DNA from: Pegea sp. RAD2-039
Lineage: Eukaryota; Chordata; Thaliacea; Salpida; Salpidae
Length of the DNA: 64,000 bases
Assembly (NCBI GenBank): GCA_034620365.1
Contig: JAQGEQ010000090.1
Location: 558,001-622,000 of the forward strand
Reading direction: 5' to 3'
This document shows, piece after piece, positions 36,710-50,300 of this stretch; position 1 is the first letter of the stretch, and each line of letters begins with the position of its first letter. The translations under genes and the position numbers were made by a program. The notes under the pieces are model-generated. The model saw only the letters and a list, made by a program, of their open reading frames with translations. It was not told where the DNA came from and made no database searches.

Positions 36710-39601
36710 AGCTTTACTTTGGAGTGAAGAGAGCTTTTAAAAAAAGTTTAAGAAAGTTCGAAAACCTTTCAAGAACAAATTACTTTATTTTTATAAATAT
36801 ATCTAGGCCTTTAACTGATATTTATTTTTGAAAGCTATTTACATCATCAAAATTGAATCATTTTAAGTTACCTTCATTATTACAGCTTTTCTAGAATTGA
36901 TTTTAGAGATTTTCATATAGCTAATCTAATTCAAATATTAAAAAAGAAAATTAATATTAACAATCAACCAATTAATACTTACATCTTTACACTCTTAAAA
37001 AAAACTAATTAGCTAAGCTAATCATCTTATCATTATATAATTATAATATTTATGAGAATGAAATACTTTATCTTGTAAATGTTAGCAAAAATTTTTTATA
37101 AAATTTCTTTACTTTCAAAGATAAATTGTGTCACGTGATTATTTCGCGCTTTTAAATTTATAGAAACCAATTAGCTTTTGAGTGCGCAAATGTTTCTGTA
37201 CTATGCTTTCTCTTTTACTCTTTTATCACTAACTTACTTCCATAGTAACCCAATTCTAAAGTTTAATTTTTATAATTAATACATATGTTTCAAAATAGTT
37301 AAATCCCTGCATTAACAGAAAATTTAGAATGATATGTCTTTTCTAATTTTTATAATATCCTTAAACAACTTTTGCATTTTTGTAAACGCTTTGCAAGTTC
37401 CTTAATTTTGTCGTCTATCCAATAATAAATTATTTTCCACGTGTAGACAAATACAACAAACGTTTTGTTGTATTTTACATTGCCAGTTATATTTTAAATT
37501 TATTTTTATGTTAATAATAGTTTTATAAAGATAGAGTGAAAGGTTTTTAATTATATTGTTTTAATAATAGATTATCAGTACCCATTTGTTATGCAGTTAA
37601 AACTGAAAATTAATAATAATGATGTTTTGTTTAAAATTATTATTTATTGAAGTTAAAATTTAGTTTTTCTCAATCTAACTTTTCATTATAAGTAATAAAA
37701 ACAATAATATATGTTTTGTTTTTTTATATAATTTCAAACTCCCTTAAAATTAATTAAATTTGTTTAAGTTGATTAGATAAATTAGAATATTACATAATCA
37801 ACAGAATCATAAATAAGTTTTAAATATTTATCAGAATTTTATAATTATATTCAGATTTTGGTTCACTTAAGCACTTCTTATGAAAAGCATGTATAATATT
37901 ATATATTTTTGAAATTTATTTTTAAACAAATTATTCATGAAAAGGTTTCAAACTATTCTTGAATACTAGAATGCATTTATATACTTTTTATACTTGAAAT
38001 CATTTGTATTTAATAAATTTCTCTCTTGTATTTTTCAGACTTCATTTTGCTTTTTTATGTTTGGTGTTTTAATAGTGAAGTTTTAGCCATTTCTTAGTGT
38101 TACATTATTTAAGTTTACTCGATTTGGAAATATAATTAATATATTGATGATGACACTTAGTATAAGACCTAAGTTTGGTTAATATATATTTTTTAGATAG
38201 TAATATTTTACATAAGATTCTGATTCAGATAAAATTTTTTGTAGTCTTAAGATATTCTAATTTTTACTTCTACAGTGGACAAGAAATCTGTTTTAAGATG
38301 TCTTATGTGTTGACATGTTGTCAAAACCATATTCTTGTAATGTCTGTTAGAACTTTATTGTTTAAATTTCATATAAGATTTTAAACAATAATATTTTTCA
38401 TTTAAATAACTCATTGATTTATCTTTTTTATTTTTTTTAAATAATCTTATTGCTTTAAAGTTCATATTTTTCTGCTAAAATTTAATATTTGCTTATTGAT
38501 TGAGTAATTATAAAAAATGATGTTTTAGCTAAATATAATAGATTAATAAAAATGTGTTTGATCTATTGTCTAATATTCTTATAATTAATTTATTAAAAAA
38601 TTAACAGTTTTTAAAGTTATAAGATTTATTCATAAGATGAATTATTTTTTATCAGATTTTAATTACTTATGTACTATTTAATCTTCATACTTTTTTTATA
38701 CTTGTGCAAGGCATAGAATTGATACTTCTAATTCATTCCCTTAATTTTTTTTTAGTTTATACCATATATTATCTGAATTATATATCATTTAAGTATTTTT
38801 TCACAAACTTTATTTTTTATATCATCTTTTATATATTTTATATCAAATTTTAAAATCTTTTATAATTCATCGTTATTTTTTCTTGAAGTTTATCAAATAA
38901 AATTTATTTTTTAATTATGTATATATAATCTTTTTTTATATCTTTGCTTTTCACTCAAACTTACATTTATAAAGATTTTATAAATTATATTATTTCAAAA
39001 TAAATTTTTGCTTTTTATACTAATAGTTTTTTATAATTATTTTTAACTTTTTTTAATTTATTTTGTTTATATTTATCAGTTATTATTTATTTTTGAATAA
39101 TGCACTAAATACATATTTTATAAGAATTGATTTTTATATTATTTAAATTTATAATATGATTCTTATGTATAAATTTAATTATTTTTTGTGTGTTATATAT
39201 GAAACAATATTCTAAGTATGTTGTTCTTTTCTTAGTTTTATATTTGATTAATGTTAGCTATTTAGAGAAAGTTGTTATAAAATTATACTTTGAATTATTT
39301 ATGTAGAGCTTAACATGTTAAATATATTATCTTCAAACTATTTTTATTCTATTTTTTAATCATTATTTATAGAATTTAAACTTATAAAATATATATAATA
39401 TACTCTAGTTGTTCAGATTATAAGTGTATATTTTTGTTGATTTAATTTATAAAAAGAAATACTTTTACAAATTTATTTATATAATTAAATGGCTGATTTT
39501 TTGTTAAAACTAATTAAATTAACTTTTTAGTTAAACTAAACTATTTTTATTTCATAGACTCTAAACTGAATTCATGAAAAGTTTGGAAATTATTATAAAA
39601 A
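36710..39601. other. Very AT-rich intergenic stretch upstream of ALG8
   Basis: Base composition becomes extreme from about 37.2 to 39.6 kb, with long A/T runs. I see no gene. The ALG8 promoter should be at its right end. Confidence 0.55.
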
Positions 39602-41128
39602 ATGTTAAATTTTAAAGAAGTAGCATTACCAACTATTATGGTAAGTATGATAAAGATATTACTTTTCCCGTCTTATAAATCAACTGACTTTGAAGTTCAT
39701 CGGAATTGGTTGGCAATCACACAAAGTTTACCACTAAAAGAATGGTATTATAACCAGTTTTCACAATGGACATTAGATTACCCTCCTTTATTTGCTTATT
39801 TTGAATGCCTACTTTCATATGCAGCTAAATTATTTGATGAGAATATTGTTCAAATTGAAAATTTGAATTATTCTGCTTGGTCAGTGGTACTTTTCCAGCG
39901 TTCTACAGTTGTAGTTACTGATCTATTACTAGTATATGCTGCTTATAAATGTTCAAATCTTACTTTGCAAAAGAACACAACATCTAACAGTCCAAAGAAC
40001 ATAGCAATTTTTTGTCTGGTGATTTTTAACTGTGGTTTATTTATGATTGATCATATTCATTTCCAATACAATGGAATGCTTTTTGGTATCTTATTGCTTT
40101 GTATATATCATTTATCAGTTGGCAATGAGGTGGTAGCATCACTTTTATTTGCGATTTTATTGAATTTTAAACATATCTTTATCTATATAGCTCCAGCTGT
40201 TGGCATGTTTCTTTTAAAGAATTACTGCTTTATTGGCAAGTCATTACATTTACGAAAAGTCTTTAATTTAGCTGTTCCTGTTCTGGTAGTTTTATTATTT
40301 TCATTTGGTCCTTTTTATGACCACATCTTACAAGTGATTTCACGTTTATTTCCTTTTAAAAGAGGATTGACTCATGCTTACTGGGCACCTAATGCTTGGG
40401 CTTTGTATAACTTTGCTGACAAAATTCTGATTATATTTTGTAAGCATCTCAAGTTGTTAGATAATAAAATACTAACTAACTCTAGCACCAGTGGACTAGT
40501 ACAAAACATTGAACATATTATCTTGCCTACAATTAAACCAATTCATACATTTATTTTAACTTTTTTATCAATGGTTCCATGTTTGATTCACTTGGTAATG
40601 CATGAACCAAAGAAACTACATCTAAAAACAAATCAGCTCATAAGAGCAGTAGTTTTATGCTCTCTTTGTTCATTTATGTTTGGATGGCACGTTCATGAAA
40701 AAGCTATTTTAATGGCAATTATGCCTTTTACATTATTAGCTGTTATTGGCTCACACCAAGATACTAAAATATGGTTTTTCTTACAAGCAATTGGTCATTA
40801 TTCTTTATTCCCACTTTTATTAGAACCACAAGAATATATATCTAAACTCTGTCTCGTTTTAGCTTATTCCTTTTTCTCTTATATGATACTTTGCTTCATA
40901 AATAATGAGAAGAAAAACAAATTAAACTTACTTAATTGCTATGAATATTGTTTTTTATTATTTGTTTATTTCACTGAACTTTGCTTTACTCTATTTTACC
41001 CAATGTCTAGATTCAGTAGATCCTACCCTTTTATACCTTTAATGTTTACATCAATTATCTCTGCTATTGGTTGCTTATATAGTTTTCTTTGCTTATATTA
41101 CCATGCATTAACTATACATAAAGATTAA
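39602..41128 (+). CDS. ALG8: ALG8, dolichyl-P-Glc:Glc1Man9GlcNAc2-PP-dolichol alpha-1,3-glucosyltransferase
   Basis: A single uninterrupted frame of 508 residues, close to the roughly 525 of vertebrate ALG8. It adds the second glucose to the lipid-linked oligosaccharide in the ER lumen before N-glycan transfer. ALG8 signatures are STDFEVHRNWLAIT (residues about 28-41), WTLDYPP, DHIHFQYNGMLFG, the RLFPFKRGLTHAYWAPN block near 250, and SSFMFGWHVHEKAI near 355. About a dozen hydrophobic segments fit the GT-C fold of ER glucosyltransferases; the acidic D in TDFEVHRN of the first luminal loop is kept. The start ATG lies seven residues before the conserved N-terminus. ALG6 is excluded by the HAYWAPN and STDFEVHRNWLAIT matches. 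It is intronless among intron-rich neighbours. Confidence 0.96.
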   Translation: MLNFKEVALPTIMVSMIKILLFPSYKSTDFEVHRNWLAITQSLPLKEWYYNQFSQWTLDYPPLFAYFECLLSYAAKLFDENIVQIENLNYSAWSVVLFQRSTVVVTDLLLVYAAYKCSNLTLQKNTTSNSPKNIAIFCLVIFNCGLFMIDHIHFQYNGMLFGILLLCIYHLSVGNEVVASLLFAILLNFKHIFIYIAPAVGMFLLKNYCFIGKSLHLRKVFNLAVPVLVVLLFSFGPFYDHILQVISRLFPFKRGLTHAYWAPNAWALYNFADKILIIFCKHLKLLDNKILTNSSTSGLVQNIEHIILPTIKPIHTFILTFLSMVPCLIHLVMHEPKKLHLKTNQLIRAVVLCSLCSFMFGWHVHEKAILMAIMPFTLLAVIGSHQDTKIWFFLQAIGHYSLFPLLLEPQEYISKLCLVLAYSFFSYMILCFINNEKKNKLNLLNCYEYCFLLFVYFTELCFTLFYPMSRFSRSYPFIPLMFTSIISAIGCLYSFLCLYYHALTIHKD

Positions 41129-41329
41129 GGTGACATTAATGAACTAATCTGTAAGAAAACTTTCCGCTAATATATCTTTTAATCTATATTTATTTGCAAA
41201 TATTCTATTTATATTTATCGGGTTATGCATTTAACAAATATTTCTATTTACAGATTTTTGATCTAATTAAGCTTCTTTGTAAATTTGTAACTTGTTTATA
41301 ATTAAAGTTGACCAGATTAAGCCTAAAAT

Positions 41330-44300
41330 ATGTCTCAACAGTATGAGATAAACTTCTCAAATCGGGGTTTAGCTTCCACAGGTAATTACAAATCTCTTTT
41401 TTTGTAAAATATTTATTATAAAAATGTTTTTTTAGCTGAAAATACTCACGCTGCCACAAATGGAGTTCCCAAACCAAACCTAGCAAACAAAACCACTTTT
41501 TATCAAAATGGTTTCTAAACATACAACCATCTACTACCATCAACCAACTTTTTCTATTTATTAACAGGATATGGTTCGAAACCAAACAAGAACTCCTCCA
41601 ATCCAGAAGATACAGTGACTTCTACAGACCACTTTCAACCAGATAATGGTGTTTGGGTTTACGACCCAGATAAGTGTAATGTGTGGCCTACTTCGATATC
41701 AAGAGACACTGATGGGCAATATCTTCGGACCTTAGGTAGTTTCATCATCAAATCTTCCACTTTAATCCTCATCTAATCAACAGAACAAAGAAGTCAGATC
41801 CATTTATCAAGCTGGGGTCATCGCAATCATTCGGGGTGGGTTGATATCAGTCTAATCTATCCCTTCCGTCATCGGAACGAGCAGGAAGTTGCGATGACGG
41901 AGATGGCGAAGAGACATCTTGATGGAGTGTTGCCATCTAATTATCAGAGAAACTGGTTGGTTGCTTCCTACTTTTCACTGTGATGTACTTTTCATGCTTT
42001 TCTTTTAGCTTTAATGGAACCATGAAAGCAAGAATGTCTTTGCTGGAAGATAGATGGAAGCAGAATTCATCAGCTAATGATTCAAAGACTCCACTTAATC
42101 TTCCATCTCTTCAAAAACCTTCTAAACTAGATTTCAATCCTCGTAAAGATCAATCAGGAAATTTAAACAATGAGATGGCCTCCGGAAGTAACGTAGATCA
42201 AATTGCCCGGAAGTATCCGATCCGGCAATGTAGAAGATCAACAAATCAATTAACACAGACTCATACAATCAGTGATTTACTTCAAAATGTTTCATCAACT
42301 GTCTTTCATCTTCATCAATCTTGTAATTGTAACGGATTACAATATCAATATTTACAAGATTTAGAATATAATCTCAATGACATCATCACTTCATTTGTTA
42401 ATTACTGTCTTCCTTCTGATGTAATTTCAATTGAAGAGTTCCATCGGTGTTCTGAAGTTTACCAGAAAATTGTAGAGGAATTTGCAAAAACTTTCTACAT
42501 AAAAGTTCCACATAACCCTCGTTGTGGAATATTTGTCAATTGCAGAAGGCAGAGTGTTGAGCAGTTTATTTTTCGTCATGTACAGTCACGTGAAGCTAAA
42601 TATTTTCTTAATGATGGCGTAGAACCAAAAGAAGTTGTTCGGACTCCCAAGAAGGAATCTGTAAAGATTTCCAATATTGTTTACAAGTTTGAAGATTATG
42701 TAAAAGCGAGAAGATATATCACTAGTTGTAAAAAAGCAAAGCAAGTTGGCTGTTCGTTGGTTTCAATTGAAAATTGGAAGTCTATTATTTCACGTGCTGG
42801 TAGTGAACGCACTTTCCGTCGTTTTCGAAATGTTGTCGATGCAGTTATTGAAGGAACTAAAACTGGAAATGTTAATGCTGGTTTATCTGATGCCCGCTTT
42901 TCTGTTCTAATGGATTTCTGTCTTGAAAAGTTAGATGGTAATAATTCAAATATGAAAGTTGGTTCCAAACCTCTTTCTTCACAATCTTCAATATCTGAAG
43001 ATTTACAAAAACCATCCAAGCAACCACCACAAGAACCATCCAAGCAATCACCACAAGAACCATCTCAACAACCACCACAAGAACCATCCAAGCAACCACC
43101 ACAAGAACCATCTGAACAACCACTACAAGAACCATCTCAACAACCACCACAAGAACCATCTCAACAACCATTCAAACAACCACTACAGAAACCATCTGGA
43201 CAACCACTACAAGAACCATCCGAACAATCACAAGAACCATTTCAAAAACCACTACAAGAACCATCTCAACCACCACAAAAGCTATCCAAGCAACCACTAC
43301 AAAAACCATCTGAACAACCACCACAAAAGCCATCCAAGCAACCACCACAAAAACCATCTCAACAACCACAAGAACCATCTCAAGAACCATCCCAAGGACC
43401 ATTCAAGCAACCACCACAAGAACCATCTGAACAATCACAAAAACCATCTCAACCACCACAAAAACCATCTCAATCACCACAAGAACCATCCAAGCAACCA
43501 CAAGAACCATTCAAACAATCACAAAAACCATCTCAACCACCACAAGAACCATCTAAGCAACCACCACAAGAACCATCTGGTCAACCACCACAGGAACCAT
43601 CTAAGCAACCACCACAAGAACCATCTGGTCAACCACCACAGGAACCATCCAAACAACCAATGAAAGAACCATCTGAACAACCACCACAAAAACCATCTCA
43701 ACCACCACAAGAACCATCTGGACAACCACCACAAGAACCATTCAAACAACCAATGAAAGAACCATCCAAGCAACCACCACAAGAAACATCTCAACAACCA
43801 CAAGAACCATCCAAGCAACCACCACAAGAAACATCTCAACCACCACAAAAACCATCTCAACCACCAAAAGAACCATCTCAACCACCACCAAAAGAACCGC
43901 TTTGTCTTTCTTTGGTTGAAAAAGCATTTGTAAAAACAACTGATACTTCATCAGTTTCACATACACCAGTTACTCCACCTAAAGTATCAGAAGATAAAGA
44001 ATCAGAAGCATCGACAGGAGCACTTGTTTTTTCTCCTCGAAGATCGAGATCTTGTCGGAAAAGATCTATTGAAGTTTTATCAAAAGCGTTAGCCTCTAAA
44101 AAAACATGTTCATCAACAGATGAAGTAGTAGTTAAAACTTCACCAGATTCTATTAGAAAACTTTCAGAAGCAGAACAAGTTAATCTTTCATCATCAAATC
44201 GGAAATTGCGGAAGAAGCCTCCAATTTCTTACCCTCGACCCAAACTAATTAAAAAAACAGAATCTGATGGTTTTGATTTCGAGAACACTGCAAGTGACAG

Positions 44301-47300
44301 TAAAAATCCCGAACCTTCAACCAGTAAAAATATACAAAGTATTGAAATGCAAGCAAAAAAATCAAATGAAAAAGTCAATTATGGATTAACTGAGTTTTTA
44401 AGAGCTTTAGATTATTCTATGACTGGATGTAGAGATGCTAATAGCAGAGTTGTCATAAACCGAATACCTTCGACCAGTTTAAGTCGGATAAAAGCTAAAA
44501 ATCTTAAGATTTATAAGAAACTTGTTGCTAATGCTAAAACTCATGAAGAAAGGGTAAATATTTTGAAAGAACAACGTCATCGTCTGGTGATTAATTGTAA
44601 TACTATGAAGAAATTGGAATTACTTGAACCTCAATTAACCAACAATCGAATGAAAACAAAAAAGTTCCCATTTTCATTTAAAAGAAAATTTATGAGTAGT
44701 CAAAAGTCATCTACAAATGCAAGTAAATCATCAACAGATCCAGTTGATATTGGTCAACCAGTCATAGTTACTGCTTCAGCTTCTACTGAACCAAAAATAA
44801 CCAGTAAACTAGCAAATGGTAATAAACCAACAACCAGTAAACCAGCAAGTACCAGTAGACCAACAATCAGTAAACCAACAACCACTAGTAGACCTGCAAG
44901 TACCAGTAAACCAGCAACAAGCAGTAAACCATCAACAACCAGTAAACCATCAACAACCAGTAAACCAGCAGCAATTACCAGTAAACCTGCAACCACCAGT
45001 AAACCAACAGCAAGTACCAGTAAACCAACAAGTACCAGTAAACCAGCAACTACCAGTAAACCAGCAAATACTAGTAAACCAGCAAATACTAGTAAACCAG
45101 CAGCTACTAGTAAACCAGCAACTACCAGTAAACCAGTAACTACCAATAAACCAACAACCACTTATAAACCAGCAGCAAGTACCAGTAAACCAGCAAATAC
45201 TAGCAAACCAGCGACTACCAGTAAACCATCAACAACCAGTAAACCAGCAGCAACTACCAGTAAACCAACAACAAGCAGTAAACCAGCAGCCACTAGTAAA
45301 CCATCAACAACCAGTAAACCAGCAAGTACTAGTAAACCAACAACCAGTACCAGTGAACCAGCAACTACTAGTAAACCAGCAACTATCAGTAAACCAGCAA
45401 ATACCAGTAAACCAGCAAATACCAGTGAACCAGCAAGTAATAGTGAAACTTCAAATTCAACAGATTTTGAAAGTGAATCATCAAAAAGCAGTGAGTTATC
45501 AAAAGATGACAACGAAGCCAATGAAGGCGGCGACTTCTCACTCTTCGTCGACTTCAACTTAGATTTGATGGAAAATAATCCAATCTTATCTGGTGCTACT
45601 TCTGCCAAGTTTTATAACATACAAGATTATTTAGAAGTAGTGAATATGATTGAAGCTTACAGCTTCTCAAATATCGTTAACAACTGTCAACTGACTAAAA
45701 CTCAACTTCGTAAGAGACTCCTATCTGCAATTATCTTCGATGACAGTTCAATTGAACGTTTGAAAGAACTAGATTGCATCAAAAAAGAACTAACTTCTTA
45801 TCTTCAGAAGATAACTGAATATGGGTGGCGTATAACTTCGACCATGTTGATTGAGGTTGGTTTGAAGTTGCTCAAACAGAAGAACTCCACGAATAATGCA
45901 AGTAGGGTGGCTTGGATGGAATTCTTATTATCATATGGTCCTGTTAATCTTTACCCTTTTTTAACTGAAACTAAACCTTTGATTCAGCGTTTTGGTGACT
46001 ATTTAAAGAAGTCAATGCAATTAGTAAAGAGTAAAGATGATCATTCAATAGTCTGTATGCTTCATCATGTGAAAATATCTGACAAATTCACTATTGGAAC
46101 ATCACCTGCTCATTTGTTTTTTGTATTTAATGGTTTGGGTTATGTAGTTGGAACCCCTGCTCTTGTATTTTGTGATAAGAGGAATAAGGGAGAGAGTTTT
46201 TCAATAAAAGTTGATTTCTGTGAATCAACTTCACAAATTTCTGGATATCTCTTAAAATATATCAAACAGACTCTGAATCTAAATCAATCCAGTATGCTGC
46301 TTCTATATGAAGGGTCAGAAGATTCAATAGATCCTCTTCTGTTATTAGAACTACCTAGAAATAAAGCGGTGTTCAAAATACCGTCATCACAAGCTGATAT
46401 CACAAACTCACCTAGTTGCTTCAATGCAGTCTCACGTATTTGTAACGAATGGTTCGCTGATTGCCGTAAATCTAATCCAACGTTTAATCTTGTTGATATG
46501 GTAGAATTAACTTTAAAGAAAATATTCACACGTGGTTTAGTTGCGGCTTTATATTATGAATATGGTATCCTACCTTTTAATAAACAGAAAATGGATTACT
46601 TTAGTGCAGTTGGGTGTTCTAAAAGATATCTTCGATTTGGTCAGGAAGGTGTTTTTGATCATGTACCTCCACCTAACAAGAAGACACTTACATTAGACGA
46701 TAGAATACATCACGATAAGATTACTACACCTAGATGTGGCAAACGAAAACGTTCTATATCTACAAGTCTATCTCTAAACTTAAGTTCCAGACCGAAACGA
46801 CAGAAGCTAGCAACTGAAACAAGAATTGCTCCTTCGTTTACAGCTTCACAACTTTCTTTAAATCTTTCTCAATCCACAGCTGGTTATTCTGCAAACACTT
46901 TGAAAGATGCTATTAATAATGTCACAGAAGATGTAGTTGATTTACCCGCTTATCTTGCCGATGAAGAAGACTTTATTGTAGAAACACCGTCAACATCCGG
47001 TTGTATTTTATGTGCTTCTGTCTTCCGTAACCGTGAAGACTTCAGAATGCATTGGTTATTTTGTCAAGGAGATTTTAAACCTTTGACTAATCGCGGAGTC
47101 AACAAGATACCTTACAAACAGATCAAAGCTTTACTAGTCGATTTATCGTCATCAGATCGAGATGCAACAGATACTTTAATCTTCTTGATCAATTCATTGC
47201 CTACTTTAGATGATGAAGTAAAACTTGTCTCTCTTAAATTATTCAGTCCTCAGTTTGGGTGCATGACTCGAACTCTAGGTGTTTGGAACTCTATTAATTT

Positions 47301-50300
47301 TGTGGGTTCACTGGATATATTAGCTCATGAAAGTTCCATGAAAACTGTTGGAGATGAAAAATACTTGATGGTCTCCGGGCGAGATCTCAAATATTACCGA
47401 TGTGATCTTGATGAGATTTCTGCCATGATCAACATGTCAAATCATTCTATTTCACTAGCAGAGCAAGCAAAAAGCAAACTCAAAACCATCTTACCAACCC
47501 TCAACTCCGAGTATAACTCTCAACATCAAGCTACTCATAGCACACGTGTCTCTGATCTATTCACTAGCTTATATGCTGCTGAAGAAGAAGAAGAGGTAGT
47601 TTACGTTGAAGAATCTGGGAGTGATTCACATTCAGAGGAACTAATAGACGCCACAGAAAGATCCGTAACTCATCAAGCAGTGTTTGTACTCAAAGAACCT
47701 AACCATGCTGTCCACCAAATTGTAAAAGCATCCTTATGTGATGTAAGTGACAAGTTGGTCCAATTATCAATCATTTAATCTTCTTTTCACAGATATGTCT
47801 TCAACCTTTCGATGGTGAATACGTTAAATGTGAGGAATGTTTCAAAAAATATCATCTTCACTGCAAGGAGTTAGCTGAGACTCCTATATCTTATTGTTGT
47901 GATGATTGTAGAAATGGTTTGTGGTTATGACGTCATCGTCGCTGTCTTGATCGCGTCACTTTTCTTTTCAGAAACACATATCTGTTTGTATTGTGGAAAA
48001 ACAGAAGATGAGAAACATGAACGTTGTGTCAAGTGCGCTAGAATGGCGTGTGGACTCTATTGTCATCTATCGTGCCTAGCAACACGAAAACAGAATTTGT
48101 TGGAACTTATCGAAGCTTACATTGATGATGCAAACGGAGAGTACAAGTAAAGATCTTTATCTATGATCTTCATCTATTTACAGATGACTTTCACAGAAAA
48201 TTTCTTCGTTTTTCCAACTGTCTCTGTCACTTCTGTCTCACTTGCTTCCCACAAAACCACGACGGAAAATTCAAAGCAAAAAAGCGAGAACCATTCGGAT
48301 CGAAAAAAATCATCAAGTAATTCTCAACCAGCTCATGTCTTCATCTCATTTACATTTGATTATAGATGTGTTTACTGTCCTGCAACCTACCACGGAGAAT
48401 ATGTTTGTGTCCCTGCTGGGTGTGTCATCTTAGGAGGAAATAATATGATCTGTTATCGTCACGTGATGAAAGATCATTTACAGATCGACGCAGCGCCCCG
48501 GAGCATGTCTTGGTGCCACAAATGTGGACTTGGTGACCATCAAAACTTCATCAACTTAATCTGACCCTGGTTTATTCAAAGGTGGAAATTTGAAGTATTG
48601 TAGCAGATGTCCGGTCGCAGCTCATGAAAATTGCTGCCCAGCCCGATGTAGACCAATGTCCACAGACTTCTGGCCCGTACCTGAGGGTGACTGGTTATGT
48701 AGGGAGTGTACACTTTCAATTGCGCCCTTAAACGGTGAAATTGTCTGGTTGAAAAATCCCAACTATAGGTAACCACCTCTTCTAATGTTTCTGGTCCGCA
48801 TTTTGTGGTCTGCATTTGTGGTCCACATTTTGTGGTCTGCATTTGTAGTCTTCATTTGTGGTCCGCATTTCTGGTCCGCATTTTGTGGTCCGCATTTGTG
48901 ATCTGCATTTGTGGTCCGCATTTGTGATCTGCATTTGTGGTCCACATTTTGTGGTCTGGTCTTTAATCATCTACTTGATGTAACTGTTTCTTAAACTAAA
49001 TCGAAATATTAGTATTGCAAATAGATGGTGGCCAGGAATGATAGTGGCTTCAAAGCTCGTTGCCAATAGCTACAGACTTCGCGAACGGATGCCTGGTGAG
49101 TTCTTTGTCCAACTATTTGGGACTCACGAAGGAGTGTGGACCAGTAGGAAGCATGTGGTCCGCTACTCGGTGAGTATTTGGTCCATTTGAAAAAGGGCAT
49201 GAATTAATGGTCGTGTCTTTAGTTTGTGGACAAATTTAAGACCTTCAACGCGCCCCAAGAAGCTGGTCTCAATCCTGTTTCCACCTTTGAGTCCTTAACC
49301 ATGGACCAGCAAGTTGACTTGCTACAATCAGCGGTAAGCGCTTCTCGCGTGTCACGTGACCTCCAAAATCGAGCTTCGCGCGCTACAGGCAAACGTGTTG
49401 GAGTCTGGAAGAAACGGAAGAGTTGATAACTATGAAGCTAGCTTCCAGATGGATGTATATCATCGCGCGATCATCGAAGCCAACATCGCGTACACACAAA
49501 CCAATCGATCGTTCGGCAAGATGGTTAATGGCGAATTGAAGCTGGCCAAAAACTTCTTCATCTTTGTCACGGTCTGTTGATTACGTCTCTTCATCTCCGC
49601 TTATCTTCTGTTGTCATAGAAACAAGTCCCATACAAGAACACACCGACAGCGAAGCGCGCTTCTGGTTATCATCAGGATTGTGGATGTAAATCGACGGAT
49701 GAGAATCCGTGTTCTGAAGGGAGTCAGTGTCTCAATCGATTGTCGTTCACTGAATGTGAAGTTGGATGTCATGGGGGTCCCATGTGCCAGAATCGTCGCT
49801 TCATCGCGCGCAAGCATCCCAATTGCATCATCCGAAAGATCAGATTTAAAGGACTCGGTTTAGTGACAAAAGAAGAGATCAAAAAAGTAAGATCTCTTGA
49901 TCTGATCTTCATCTGATCATCATCCATTTGCAGGGAACTTTTGTGGGCGAGTACACAGGGGAACTAATCACTCGTCAGGAACTAGACAGTCGATTAAAGA
50001 AGGCGAAAGACTCTATGTTTTATTACTTCACACTAGGAGATGTAAAAATTTCATCTTCTGGGTCTTTATCTTATAATCTTTTCATTTTAGAATATCCTGG
50101 TTGATGCACGCCCCAAGGGTAACCACACGAGGTACATGAACCACTCATGTGACCCTAATTGCTTCACTCAGAAGTGGTCAGTTAATGGTTCGACCAGAAT
50201 TGGAATTATGGCATTACGGGACATCGAACCAGGTCTGTACTGGTCCCTGTCCACTAAGTCTGACTTTTGTGGTCTGCAGATGAAGAATTGACTTTTGATT

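Noticed and set aside
41244..41585. Minus-strand frame of 113 residues
   Set aside because: It overlaps the first NSD exons and introns on the other strand and has no recognisable domain.
42959..43966. Several long open frames on both strands over the PPQEPSKQ tract
   Set aside because: They are out-of-frame or antisense readings of a repeat whose unit is a multiple of three; only the NSD frame continues through unique sequence and splices to PHD exons.
44754..45608. Hydrophobic antisense frames (VAGLLV-type repeats)
   Set aside because: Antisense of the TSKPA coding repeat, with no start context or splice support.
48763..48970. Antisense frames rich in [11 protein letters not shown]
   Set aside because: Produced by the 13-15 bp intronic minisatellite.
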